A DNA stretch of 64,000 bases. Origin: Rhytidiadelphus loreus (Eukaryota; Streptophyta; Bryopsida; Hypnales; Hylocomiaceae). The DNA lies in NCBI GenBank assembly GCA_947034895.1, contig OX344761.1, positions 35,972,863 through 36,036,862 of the forward strand, written 5' to 3'. Shown here piece by piece: positions 23,237 to 42,800 of the stretch. The translations under genes and the position numbers were made by a program. The notes beneath the pieces were generated by a model that was not told the DNA's origin, ran no database searches, and saw only the letters and a list, made by a program, of their open reading frames with translations. The first letter of the stretch is position 1. Every line of letters begins with the position of its first letter.

Positions 23237-24208
23237 AAATTGCTACTTGAATTCAATTGATTATTGTTGGTTTCATAATGTATACCCCATACATAGATGC
23301 ATTAGATGGAAGAGAAAATTTGTGAAGAAGGGTGGGTGGGAGAAAATTGGACACTTAAAATTTATATGTAAAATATCCCCATTTAAAAACTTGCATGAAT
23401 GAATTTATAAAAACTATAGGATATTAAAAATATGCCCTTTTTAGCTTTTTATGTAAAAATATGGTCATCTTAAATGCAATAATTAAAGTAAATAGCCCCA
23501 CATCAAATACCCTCTTAACTCAGGTGTATACCTTAAATTACAAGGAGTGATCCCCCCGAGTTCAAAATTCAATGGTATATTGTAGTTTATAGTTCATTTT
23601 TTGTAATCAATTTAGGCATTGATTAAAAAGTTAGCCAACCAATGTGATTCTTGCCAACCTCAAAAAGTCAAATCCACCTCAAAAAGGACAAATCCAAGGA
23701 ATTCAAGGAGAAGACAAGTGTCCCATTTTTTCTACTATACTACTCTCATTTCAATGACCACCATGCATTGCAAGTTCCACTATGAATTGAAAAATGCTTG
23801 GAATGTTGTGAAATTTTATATGTACATTCTCAACTTTCTTATCTTTCACTAAGCACAAAAAGGCATCATTTCAAAATATTCTCACAAAGATATGCTCCTT
23901 CAAAAAGTACTACCTTGTATTTCCGTTGACCCATATAAACGGGACTTGTCTGCCATGTTATCAAAACCAAAATCATCTTTAATTCATATATGTGTAAATT
24001 AACAACTTTAGATGAATTTTTTTTCCATCATTGCAAAGACAAAAGTCATGTCACTCTATGATAATTTGAATTTTTTTTAAGTTCTCACTCTCAATGTGAA
24101 ATTCAAGATCCTAAAGTTACATTCTATCCAATCTCAAGAAAAAATGAGAATAAGTTTGCTCAAGGTCTTGGCCATTTTGAAAGTACACCCCCCGGATCAT
24201 CAGGCATG
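23237..24208. other. AT-rich intergenic sequence
   Basis: I see no gene and no clear repeat boundaries between the TTAA element and the foldback element. Confidence 0.5.
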
Positions 24209-25613
24209 ATGTTAAATCGAACATACGAAGGTGGGCCCAGCCTACGTGGAGCCCAGGCTTGACGAGGGGCCCAACCACGACCCCGACGAAGCACTAGCAA
24301 TGACTCCGTCGACGTCCTTGTCTTGCATAGACACGTGACCGCAACCCGCAGGACATGATCCTGTAGGACAACAATTTCGGAAAAACTAATTCATGTCCTA
24401 TGCAAGGTGGCAAGTTTAGGATTGAGGGCGACGGCTTAGGTTTTACATATGAACTTATTTACATATCCCATGTTCTTTGTGTTACCTCCTACCACCCCGT
24501 GTGTATATAATAAGTTGTCTTTTCAACTTGTACCACAAATCATGCATAAATGGCTTTTGAAGCAAAGTGAAATAGATGTGGTGGCATGCCACATCAACAT
24601 GGGCCTATTTCAAATGGATGATTTTTAAAATGTTTTTTTAGAGAAAGACAAAGTTCAAACAATTTTTTTCAAAGTTTTACAAAAACAACTTTCTATGGAA
24701 CAATTGGGACAACATTTTTTGAAGTTCTCGTAGGACTTGTAAAAAAATTGATAACACTTAAAACAAATAAAGTTATAAAACAAACAAATTCATCTTTCTA
24801 TGGATCTTGCACAAAATAGACACTTTATATGTTTTAAGTGTTATCAATTTTTGTACAAGTCCTATGAGAACTTCAAAAGATGTTGTTCCAATTGTTCCAC
24901 AGAAAGTTGTTTTTGTAAAACTTTGAAAAAAATTGTTTGAACTTTGTCTTTCTTTAAAAAACATTTTAAAAATCATCCATTTGAAATAGGCCCATGTTGA
25001 TCCACCACATCTATTTCACTTTACTTCAAAAGTCATTCATGCATGATTCGTGGTATGAGTTGAAAAGACAACTTGTTATATACACACGGGGTGGTAGGAG
25101 ATAACACAAAGAACATGGAATATGTAAATAAGTTCATATGTAAAACCTAAACTGTCACCCTAAATCCTAAACCTGCCGCCCTGCGTAGGATGTAAATTAA
25201 TTTTTTCGAAATTGTTGTCCTACAAGATCGTGTCTTGTGGGTTGCAGTCCTGTGTCTGTGCAAGACTAGGACGTCGACGGGGTTGTTCCATCACGTTGTT
25301 GTGGTGCTCCGTCAGGTGCAGGGAGAATTGACCCCTCATTGCCCCGGTCAATTTAGGTTTGAAAAAAAAGCCCCCTATGTTGTGCCAATTTTTTGGTAAT
25401 TTTTACATCTTCGGAAGGTAATTTGGGGCCTCTGATTGCAAATATGAATTCAGAATTTCAAAAAAAATTACACCTTGCAAATAAAAAATTCCAGGGTTTA
25501 CCCCGGAGGGGCAATGAGGGGGTCAATTCACCCTGGCCCTCCGTCAGGGTAGTGCGTTGACGGAGGTGGCCTGGCCCGGGCTCCACGTAGGCTGGGCCCA
25601 CCTCGATTTAACG
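24209..25613. mobile_element. Foldback element, about 0.55-kb arms
   Basis: The left arm (24209-24764) and right arm (24831-25613) are reverse complements over most of their length around a 66-nt loop. The outer ends GTTAAATCGA and TCGATTTAAC mirror each other, and GGTGGGCCCAGCCTACGTGG and its complement lie just inside. The right arm is longer because it has received a 223-bp MITE. Both arms carry the phrase CTACCACCCCGTGTGTATA. No transposase frame is seen. The element ends about 50 bp before E2F-like sites of MCM4. Its identity as a transposon rather than a local inverted duplication is inference. Confidence 0.75.
25316..25538. mobile_element. Mutator-type MITE, copy 3, nested in the foldback right arm
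   Basis: The ends GTGCAGGGAGAATTGACC and GGTCAATTCACCCTGGCC are flanked by an exact 9-bp duplication CTCCGTCAG (25307-25315 and 25539-25547). The left arm of the foldback lacks it, which gives an internal empty-site control. It inserted after the inverted repeat formed. Confidence 0.9.
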
Positions 25614-25664
25614 TCGCGCGGCTGTTTTGTTTGCCACGTTGGCAGGCTTCTACTGGCGAATTGT

Positions 25665-25688
25665 GGCGGGAAAACCCATCTTCCCGCC
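25665..25688 (+). promoter_or_regulatory. Pair of inverted E2F-like sites of MCM4
   Basis: GGCGGGAAA (25665-25673) and TTCCCGCC (25681-25688) are opposed E2F consensus-type sites (TTTSSCGC) 277-300 bp upstream of the MCM4 ATG. A weaker TTTTTGGCGAG occurs near 25875. E2F control of MCM genes at the G1/S transition is established in plants and animals; binding here is inferred from sequence. Confidence 0.65.
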
Positions 25689-25964
25689 TTTGGGAACTCC
25701 AGCCTCCAGTTCTGTAAACTCCAGAATGCTTCGGCGATGGCGGAACGGTGCCTCCAGGATGCGTTTTGACAACCGCGCGATTGTAGTGAACGAAGCAAGC
25801 AACTGACATTTCCAGCTAACGGTTGATGTTGTGAATGCGCAGTCCTATTCCCGAGATTGTCCCGCTTCAGGTCGTTTTTGGCGAGGATCAGGAGCTTCTG
25901 CACATTCTGAGTCAGCTGGGATCAAACCCTAGCGTAGGGATTCTTAAACTCTAGCGTGCTCATC

Positions 25965-33176
<7,212 letters not shown>

Positions 33177-34580
33177 GTCACAGTTTGATCAGATCAATGG
33201 GCGAAAGTTATCTTGAATGAAGTGACAACCGAAAGGTGTCAATTCAGAGTCTTTTGCGATTTTCAAGAAAGCTTAGTACGAAAATCCAAGACAATGTTGC
33301 GAAGTTTCTTCCCGCCAATCACCACAAGAGGTTGCCGTGTATATTTTAGGTTAAAACGTATCCTGCAGTGCATCTTTGCTTCTGGATAGTCTTGCACTCT
33401 TGGATACACGTCTTTTGGATTCCATTGTTTTAGAATCTACAAATCCAGAATACCCTCTACTCCTTTTTTAATCAGTAAGTCTATGCTATGTCTACAAGCA
33501 TTACATCAAACGAGTAGACTGCGTCTAACTTGTGCTGCTACTGTAACCGGTTTCAAGCGTTGAAACAGAATGGCGGGTATGGAAGGCCGCAGTAACCGGA
33601 GATGACGTTAATCAATTGTTGCACTCAAAATTTCAAGGTGAAATTTGGTGCACAATTCTCAATCGAATGTCTTGCGTAACATTCTGTCTGGAAATGAGTG
33701 AAAACAACGAATAACATCTCAAGAGGCAAACAAAGGTTTAGGGTGAACATGACATCATTCTAGAAAGGATTTTTCTCTGCCTTCTAGACTTAATCATGTA
33801 CCGCATTGAAATTTTATGAACAATGTGCTTCTAACATTGTTTTTATCAATGTAAAGTCTCTTTCCCTCTGGGTTGGAGCCAATAAATTTATTGAACCAGC
33901 CTAAATTTGAAATTTGGAGCCAATATATTTATTGAACCAACCTAAATTTGAAGTAAAGAGCCTAAACACAAAGGACACTTGGGGTAAGTGCATCCATATT
34001 CTTAACTAATAGCATCGAAGCATACTTACAAATTACAAATTATTATTATAGGATCTTATTTGTGAGGGAAATCCAATACACTTTAGCATGCATTATTTGG
34101 ACATTGTATATATAAGTTTCAAAGTATTATTTGAAGATGAACTAGAAATTGACATTGAGTTCTTTCAAACTCTTAGGTTTTGATAGTGTACAACTCATGC
34201 CATCAAGGTCTATTTGTATGTTGTTTTTTAGTCCCAATGTAGTTGTTGCATTTTAGACAATGATACTAATGGTTGCACATCCTTTAACTATGAAACACCT
34301 AAGAAAATGTTTGTGCCCTTTTGATGATTTTAAAAAGGCTTCAAAGATAGAAAACAACTTGTTTCCATCCATTTTTTTGGTAGTAGTTGCTTGAACTCAT
34401 TTTCAATGAATGATGTTGAAAATTTCTTTCTTATGATATTTTTTTCTTATGAAAAATAATCTGACATTTTTTTACGTTTTTTGTTTTCTAACACAAAATT
34501 TTGCGTCTTTTGAGAATTTTGTAATATTTTGCGTTGAAAAATAGAAAATGTAGAAAAATGTCAAATTATTTTTGTTGACA
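33177..34580. other. MCM4 3' flank and AT-rich spacer
   Basis: The MCM4 3' UTR and poly(A) site should fall at the left; I cannot fix the site. AATAAA occurs at 33881-33886, which is rather far. A tandem duplication is listed separately. At about 34450-34575 an AT-rich imperfect inverted repeat encloses TGCG-containing sequence (TAATCTGACATTTTT against AAAAATGTCAAATTA). There is no second gene. Confidence 0.45.
33875..33956 (+). repeat. 41-bp tandem duplication
   Basis: Two adjacent 41-bp units begin GGAGCCAATAAATTTATTG and GGAGCCAATATATTTATTG and differ at few positions. The first contains an AATAAA. This is a young local duplication in the intergenic spacer. Confidence 0.8.
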
Positions 34581-35268
34581 TCAACGCAGTTTTCTTCTAG
34601 TGCTACTTTTCAAGGTCTCTTTCTTTGTCCATTTATTTTGGCTATTGACCTGTTGGAAATGAGAGTGAATCTTGGGTCCCATGGAGATTGTTTGTGTTAG
34701 TGGTCGTGTCTCCGCCAATGGTAGTGAAGAACGCACTTCAACTATTTTGCAAAACCTTAGTATACTTGGTAGGGGGAAAATGGCAAAGGACATTGTTGGT
34801 AAGGTCCTCCACAACTTTGTCTAAATGATGTGGATTATGGTCAACAAAAGCATCATCCATGTCCGACAAAGTAAAAGTATCATAATGATTTTCTTTGAAG
34901 GCTTGAAGCTCGGTAGATTGTTGTGAAATGAAAGCATCTTTCAATTTGCACTAACCTTGCAATTTCTTCAAGTCACTTTTCAATGAAACAATCTTGTTGT
35001 CTTTGATCTATAAGAGGTCTAGAGCCTCTACTAGAATGATAGTGTTGTAAACTACACCCACTCGAGATTGAAGAATCGGCGCACAAACAATTGTTTCTTT
35101 GGGCATCTCATTGTTGGAGCTGAAGTCAAAGACATTGCTTAGATTCTGTGGTGGCAATGGTGGATTCAAAGTTGATGGAAAAGCCCCTTGTGGTCCAATT
35201 TGTATAGTAGAACGTTGCATTTTTGACAATTGTCCAAATTTACGTTTCAATACTCTAGCCAGTTTCAT
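34581..35268 (-). pseudogene. Decayed antisense ORF upstream of LTR A
   Basis: The minus-strand frame starting at 35268 reads MKLARVLKRKFGQLSKMQRS and is open for 86 codons. It stops, then resumes as coding-like text (FISQQSTELQAFKENHYDT, HHLDKVVEDLTNNVLCHF) with further stops and a frame change. It lies just upstream of the TGTGAG start at 35360 and is transcribed toward lower coordinates. The ORFs next to LTRs C and D have the same relative placement. The function is unknown; charged, coiled-coil-like stretches are present. Tat-lineage retrotransposons carry such antisense ORFs next to the 3' LTR, which is the comparison I draw. Confidence 0.5.
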
Positions 35269-35359
35269 TTTGATTTAGGGGGAGGCCAATGGGCAGTTAC
35301 ATGCCTTGTTCTAGACGAGGAACCCACATACCATCTAAATTGTCATCTTTTTTTGATTA

Positions 35360-37550
35360 TGTGAGCCTTCAAGTTAGCACTTGGAACTTTAGATCTATTT
35401 TTTGCAATTTTTAGTTAGTTTTTAGATTAGTTTTATGCAAAAACACATAAAAAGAGAGTTATTGAGAGTTTTGGTAGAAGTCCCTAATAAAATAGTCAGA
35501 AGTGGTCTTAGAAACGTGAAATACATAAAACTTTATGTTTTCACTAATTTTAAGTCTTATTGAAAAGTTTAAACAAATAATTAGTAATTCCAAGAAAAAA
35601 AAGGATATGAGAGTTAGTCAGTCTTAGTGTCTTGTTCATGCAAAACAACATATATAAGAACGCATGTAACAAATTGGCTAAATAATAGAGTCTAGTCATA
35701 TTGAGTCAAAATCCAGCTCGAGAAAGAGTTGGGTTTGTTATTTTAAACATTGTAGGTAGTTTTGAGAATACAAGCCGTTTATAGATAAAGATGGAGGAAG
35801 AGGTGATTGGAACATACACAGAGGTATTTTTCTAAGTCAAAGTATGCCAGGAGGTCAAATTGAGATCCGGTCATCCAAGATTTCCACGGTATCAAGAATG
35901 ATTCCCCCTCCAAGTGGAAATTATTCAAATTTATTATATTTAGATTAGTGCAATGTGAATGTGGAACTTGCATTGCGATTCTAGGAATGTCCTAGATGTT
36001 CTCCCAAAAGCTTCATAAAATTGGAAAATTCCATGTTGACTCCATGGAAAGTCAATCGTTTAAAATGCATTAGTAAATTCTTAGAAATTACAGATGTTGC
36101 GATAAAAACCCACTAAAAATTAGGATAGAGTACTGTGTGCTAATAAAGAGCCTTGTCAAGTTTGAAGACATTCCAACATTCCCAAGTACCAGAATTAAGA
36201 CCGACATCGAATTGTACAAAAATTTACAACTTGGCGATAGATTGATCGGCGTACCAAGAGCTAACGATGTCCAAATGGAGTGAATCAAGGATCAATTCTT
36301 ACTCCTATAAACATACTAAACCATCTTGTCTAGACAATTTCATCAAAAAGCGCAAACTCCAAAAGTTAGAGTTTTGACTTTTATTTGGAGTTATTGTGAC
36401 TTGAAATTGCATTTAAAAATGGCAGAGCAAAGAAGGGTTAAGGGTCCTTTTGGCTAATTGAGGTGTTTTGAACACAATGACGCAATTGATTTTTTATTTC
36501 AAGTTGTCCCCTAAAAGATAGAGAGGGTCAACCCTTAGTTTGACTTTTTATTGTAATTTGTGATAAAGCTATGATGATTTTACAAATTTCTTTTGGAAAA
36601 TCAAAGATTGGATTTGCTTAAGATTTCTTTGTTTGCGTAAGAAGCTTACTTTGAACTAAAGAAAGACAATTTGAAATTAACTTAGGATTAATTTACAAAA
36701 TATCTCGATTAATTAGGTTAATTTCAAAATATCTTTAGAAGATCTAAAAACTTTAAAGCGGCAAAGCTAGACTTTATCAAAAGGTTTTTTATATCACCAC
36801 GTGCCAAAATTCATTGTATAACAAATGTTTAGTTTGATAAATTGCTAATGTTCGGTTAAACACTATTATAAGTACCTCTTTTAGAGTTTTAGTGATTAAT
36901 TTGGAACTTCAATTGAAATTTCAAGAGTCTAATTTTTAATATTTGGTTAAACACTATCATGTGTACCTCCTTTAAAAATTAAACTTTTAAAATACTACTA
37001 TTTTGTCCGTGAACACCGTTTGTGCTTGGGGTTGCCTCGCATGGCAATGCTTTGACTTACAATAGTCAAAATTTGTCTGTGGAACCCATTAAACCTGGGA
37101 TTGCTCCCACACGGCAAAGCTTTGACTTGAAAATTTGGAAAAAGTACTTTTAGTTTTTAGATATTTTATCTTCTTGCTATCACCTAGGATTGCCTCCGCA
37201 CAGCGAAGCTTTGAACCCTGAAGTCTTTGAAAAAACTACTTAAGGGCCAAAAGTCCAAACACTTCTTGCTACTTTGTCATTTCTCGTGAGAAAATAAAGA
37301 TTATTGGTTGAGAATGTTTGGTGTTTGAGAGTTCATTACTGTTAGAATTGCTTCATTAGAATATTACTTAGAGTTAGAATAGTCATTGTTTTGAAATTTA
37401 TTCCCAAAAATTTCAAAAAAACATCTTTGAATTTATTTAGAAGTAGAGTCATTAGAATTTTAATCTTATTCCCAAAAGTTCATATAAATAGTTAATTTAT
37501 TTTCTTTTGTGTTAGAATCAGTGATAATTATTAGTTTAGTTAAGTGAGTT
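35360..37550 (+). mobile_element. LTR-like segment A
   Basis: It starts TGTGAGCCTTCAAGTTAGCA and matches segment B (minus strand from 45789) nearly line by line: GATCTATTTTTTGCAATTT, TAGTCAGTCTTAGTGTCTTG, and a later block AAACTTTAAAGCGGC. Relative to B it lacks about 0.6 kb between about 36735 and that last block, the part that should hold the promoter, so A is internally deleted. Toward its end, phrases of the type CGGCAAAGCTTTGAC are shared with C and D. The right boundary is not resolved. Confidence 0.6.
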
Positions 37551-37696
37551 TTTTTTTACAGTCAGCATTAGTGTGTTTTAGGAAAGAAAAATCAGATTAT
37601 ACCAAAACAACCGATTAACAAGACCATTACAACCGATTTAACAAGAACAATGCCAAATCAAGCCGAAATGGTACTAGTGCAGCTGATTGAGCATGA

Positions 37697-37899
37697 CCAA
37701 TACCAAAGCAAGCCGAGTGGATACAAAAGCAAACCAAGGCGAGTACCAAGGCGGCTACTAGTGCAGCCCGATTGAGCCGGACCAATACTGTCACCCAAAT
37801 CTACTTTGGAAGAAACAAGTCCAGGGCAATAGAGGACCACGAGGAAACCATCATGTTTGTGTTTTGCGACAATGGATCTCCGACATATTCGACCCAGAG
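37697..37899 (+). pseudogene. Exon-like open segment downstream of LTR A
   Basis: After an in-frame stop the frame stays open to a splice-donor-like GAG|GTATGT at 37900. It contains QIYFGRNKSRAIEDHEETIM and FVFCDNGSPTYSTQ, which look coding. The upstream part is a degenerate ACCAA(G/T)GC repeat. The position corresponds to the mini-exons of C (50486) and D (54548). The product is unknown; there is no evidence that it is still expressed. Confidence 0.4.
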
Positions 37900-37905
37900 G
37901 TATGT

Positions 37906-39000
37906 TAACTTGAACCCGTTTACTTGATTTTTTGCTTGCCATTAAAAGTTAAAATAGAAATTAAAATTGACATTTAGAACAAGAATTGCCAGTTAGAATT
38001 TTAAAGTTGCTAAAATCAATTACATTTAAAATTTACTTAAAATTGTTGAAGTAGTAAATAGATTAATTTTGAGTTGAATTGGAAGAAAAAACATTAATTC
38101 ATCCAAAGGAATCTTAGAAGGAATCTAATTTGAAATTAGGAATCTAGAAAATACTAGAATATTTAGAAAAATTAAAACTTAAGTTTCTCAAATATTCCAT
38201 AAAAATTTGGTATGGAAGGTTCTCACTTCTCACCCAAACTAAGGGGAATTTTCAATCATTTATAAGTTTTTAACTAGAAGTCCAATAATTTTGGTTTTAC
38301 CTTGATAAAAAAGTAATCTCTTACTCTCCTCACAAAAATAATAAAATCCCTGAAAATTACTAAATTTAGAATCAAACTTAGAATTAAGATTGATAAACGA
38401 ACAATTAGAAATATTCTAAAAGAACAATTAAAGAATCTTTTGAGACTATAATCCTTTAACAAATCTTTTAAAGATTTCAAAACCTACTTTTACTTTAGAA
38501 TTAGTTAAATTTTGAAGAAGCAAAGCGTGGATGAAGTTTGGCTTTATTTTGGATGAAATTTCTTAAAATAGGTCAAAATTAGGTTTTCTCTAAAAAACTT
38601 GTTAGTTATATTAATCAACAATTCAACCTTAAAATGTAGATTTGTTTTGAATTTATTTGCTATTTTAAGTCAACGGATAAAGTTTTTAGAATAGAATTAG
38701 AGACAAATTTCATCCTTAGAAATCTTTTAGTAGGAATATCGGAATTCAGCTTGCTAAACCATTTTGGAAAAAGCAAAGTGCATTCCTACAAATTATCTTA
38801 GATATATTTTTAGCTTAGATAAAGTGTACTTGCTTTCATTTATTCATCAAAGGTCTAGAACCTTTTAACGTTTAGTGTGTTTTGAAATATTCAAACTAGA
38901 TTACAATCATCATAAACATAGTGTCCATTGCTTGGAAGGCCAAAGAACACTAGGTTTACAAATCACCCCATAAGAATTACTTACTTATGCCGTTGGAACC
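37906..39000 (+). other. AT-rich interior of element A
   Basis: Degenerate TTAGAATT/TTAAAATT text fills the stretch, equivalent to the TTAAATTAGG array after the C mini-exon. Near 38520 ATGAAGTTTGG occurs, a phrase repeated at 54960-55200, 58730 and 59330. At 38929-38946 CCATTGCTTGGAAGGCC marks the conserved interior module seen at 51477 and 59577. I see no reverse transcriptase, integrase or protease. Confidence 0.45.
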
Positions 39001-39823
39001 CGTATGTACATTTTAATTCTAGGGGTACACATGACAATGTTTAACTGAACATTAGCAACTAAACTTCTAAAATTTCAATCAAAGTTCTAAATTAATCATT
39101 AAAGGGAGTACACATGACGATGTTTAACTGAACATTAGCAATTAATCAAACCAAATACTCGTTGTACAACGAATTTTGGCACGTGGTGATACTAAAACTT
39201 TTTGGCCAAGACTAGCTTCGCCGCTTTAAAGTTTTTAAATCACAATTTGTTATCAATTCACGCAACTTGTTTGTTAGTATTCAAAAGAACCATAGAATCA
39301 ACTAGAGTTTGAGGTCTATCCCTCTGATACTCTTAAAATCAAAGTTTTGGGGATTAAAGCCTCCAAATTCAAGCAAGAAAATAAATTAACTTAAACAATA
39401 ATAGAGTTTGGGGATTTTCTCTTCCTAAACTCTTGGAAATTAAAGTTTTGGGGCTTGAAGCCTCCAAATTCAAACAAGAAAAACAAATCAATCTTTGAAG
39501 GGGCCCTCTGGACCTTCAAAGTACAAAAGAACTCAAATGAAATAGTTAAATCTTGGCTTTAAAAGTGCTCCAATAATATGTTGGTAGCACGACAAGAACA
39601 ACAACAAGAAATGAAATAAGAGAATGAGGCTCACAAACAATCTCGAGGAAGGGCTTTTGTACTCGCTTCTAGCCCCTCCCTGGTAAGTTGTCAGTAAATA
39701 TTTTCTTACTTCTTATCTAGATATTTTTCTAATCTAACCTAATGCAATTTCTAAATAGTCTTTGTTTAATGGGAAGGAAGGTCCTCAAGCAAGTTCTTTT
39801 TAGGCCCTAATTGCTTGCCTAAC
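39000..39823 (-). mobile_element. LTR-like segment B, distal part
   Basis: Read on the minus strand this continues B beyond the CACTA insertion. It contains a TATA-like TACAAAAG near 39650 and paired GGGGATT...TTTGGAGGCTT blocks. Near 39236 it has AAACTTTAAAGCGGCGAAG, matching A at 36750. The AAC duplication at 39821-39823 is half of the CACTA target site. The far boundary against element A is not resolved. Confidence 0.55.
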
Positions 39824-42800
39824 CACTACAAAAAAATGAGTACATTTGCGACTGCAAAGAATGACTACTTTGCAGTCATTCCAGACACTTTCGACTACAA
39901 AATGACTTAAGCGTTTTGAAGTCATTGTGGCCAAGTCATTTACGGAAATGACTGCTAGTGTATTATCACCATCCATTTAGGACTTGGATGTATAATTGGA
40001 TGAGAAATTTGTGGTTTTAAGTTGATAAAGAAAACTTGGATTTAAGGAAATGGCTATAGAGCTGCCATGTGGAAAGCGACCAAAAATTGGACCTACGTGG
40101 ACATCCACGTGTCCAGTCATTCTTCAGTCATTTTGGAGTGACAATGGACCCTTTTTAAATCTAACATGGACATCCTAGTGGACATCCAAATAGGAAGTCA
40201 TTTTCTAGTCATTGTGGAGTTGCAATAGACCCTTCAAAAATCTGAAGTGGACATTCTCGTATCTAGTCATTTGTCAATCATTCTTTAATTTTGAATGACC
40301 CATTATAAATCTGATATGGATTTCCACATGGAAAGTGCAAAAAGAAGTGTAATGACAAGTCCAAAAACAATCATTCTACGGTTGCTTACAAATACATTCA
40401 TATACAAATACATTCAAATTTCCACAACAATACCTCATACAACATATACAATACACCATACATTATATACCATACAATACATTATATACCATACCATATA
40501 TTGTATGTCATACCACAATTGGCATATATGTCACATGACTTCCCAAGTCACTTTGAGTGTGAATGTAAAGAGTTCAAATGACAAACCTTTTATACAAGTG
40601 GGGTGGTAGAAGGCAAGACAAACCATGTGGGATTTGTAAAATGTAGGAATTGTGCTATAAAGTAATATTTTAGATCTCATTTAGGCATAATAGATTAATT
40701 TTTTCCAAAAAACTTTGTATTAATAAAAGTTGAGAAATCAATCTCACTTTCATCTTCAATTTTTTTTTAAAGATTTGGAGCCTCAAATCAAAAGTTATGG
40801 ACCTATTTGAGAAAGGTATTATAAAGAATATTTTCTTTGATATTTTATAGTCGCTTTTAAGTCATACATTAGTTGTTTCTTAGTGGTTTTTTGGTTGATT
40901 CCTAGTTGCTTCCAAACTTCATTTCTATTTGTCTTATATCAATTGTCCCATATCAATTGTAAAGAGTACCATCAAAACTAAATTGTTGGTGCAATTAGGG
41001 AACTGTAGTCATTCTTTAGTCATTCCGGACAACCAGTCATTCTTTTGTAGTTGCATTTGTGGCCATTTTTTTGTAGTATGAATAGGTGAAACCACTTGAC
41101 ACGCGAGGGAACCGCCAATGTACTCTTCCACTGCCAATCTACTCTTCTGCCATGTTGAATTATCGGTGGAAGAGAACTTATTGGGGCAAGAGCAGTACTA
41201 GGTCCACTCGTGTTGAGGTCCATCGTTGTCGTGGTCACCACGTCATTATAAGTGTCCGTTAGTGTGTCATGCGAAGCGGAGCGGTACAGAACCGTTGTGG
41301 CATGCAATAGTGAACTAGGTGGACCATTGCTCTGACGTTGGAATGTTAGTAGTTATGCCCGAGTCATTACAAATCTACAGTCATGTATGAGTTATTCTGT
41401 AGTTGCGTTATAGACGTGCCATAGTCATACTGCAGTCAAGTAGGCTTTAGTTGCAATATTAATGTCGTGTCCTGCCAGTGTCTTGCCATTTATTAGGTAA
41501 TTATAGGGCCTTTGTCATTGTTTTCATTCATGCTCAATACAATTTCTAGAAATTGTGGCCTTTACATTTGCCACATTTGTATATGCCCTTAGCTCAAATG
41601 CATGAATGCAAACCTTGACGTCAAGGGTGTAAACAACCGAACCGCAAATCTGACATGGCATGCAAGTGTTTATCAAAATTTGGGTGACTGAGACGCCTCC
41701 ATGTGCAATTACCTTCCTTGCTGACTATTTGTTTTGGTTCATTACTGAATTAATGTTCAATGTGTTTTATTTCACAATGACACTTCCACAACTCTCTCTC
41801 CTTAAAAAAAAATGTCAGTCGTATTGTAGTCATATGCGAGTGACATATCAAAAACATACTGTGTCTCTATCCTCCCCGAACGGCGAGGACGGCTACATTT
41901 CTTTTTCTTTATCCCTTAGTAAAAGAATACGACAACCTCGTGACTCGTGCTAGTTATGGAAGTCATTGTGCAGTCAATTTAAAGTCACCTACAGTTGCAA
42001 AAATGGAATGCGCACAACTCGTCCATGACTCCGCTGTCGTATTGTACATTTGTACACTATTTAAAATATATATTTATTTTGTGTTTTTAAGAGGTTCTAA
42101 GAATCTAGAGAAGGAAGCTTCAAGATGAAGTTTTGATTGGTTTCAAGCTGACGCTTGTTGCTAATAGAATTGTTAAAAGAACAAAATCTTTTGACAAATT
42201 TTAGTAGTCTGGAGTTCTCTTCCCGATTTTATAGAATCTATACTTAGTATTGAAATTCGACGTAGCAATGTCGAATTGGAGGGTTTTTATGGAGTCGCAA
42301 GATCCAGAAGCTATTCCAGAGGCGGAATTAGAACTTTCTTTGTCACAACCTCCAGTTCAATCATCTCAGCCGGCAATTTCTTCACCATTGCCAATCCATC
42401 CACGAGACGAAGCTGGACCTTCCCGTCCGCTAAAGAAACCTTGTGTGGAGCAACGTTCGCATGAAAATCTTAACAGAGACGCTTGTGTTTTGGTGATTCT
42501 ATTTCAAATAGGATGTGTTGAGCAAGGCACTCAAGATGTGACATTTGAAGCAAGTTACGAGGGCCTGAACGAAGACCATTATTTTTGTATGAGGAGGCCA
42601 GACAGAGAAGGTAAAGGCCATCAACGTTGGTTGAATGGGCCAGTAAATCCTTTGACAAAGGCCGAATGTGCAGATTACGTGGCAAACACTATAAGACGCA
42701 TTCTCAAGTTTTTGCAGATGGAGTAGCATTCTTCTTCGACTTTAGTTTTTACCTCCATTTAGCTTTGATTGAAGTTTAGTACTTAAAGCAAGTATTTTTT

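Noticed and set aside
37560..38500. Search for reverse transcriptase, integrase or protease motifs in the LTR-family interiors
   Set aside because: No such motif was seen in any frame here or elsewhere in 34.5-62.6 kb, so autonomous retrotransposon calls were not made.
39824..41078. Calling the CACTA element only 1.25 kb with its right end at 41078
   Set aside because: That end reads GTAGTA and is not followed by the AAC duplication, while 44397 has both GTAGTG and AAC.
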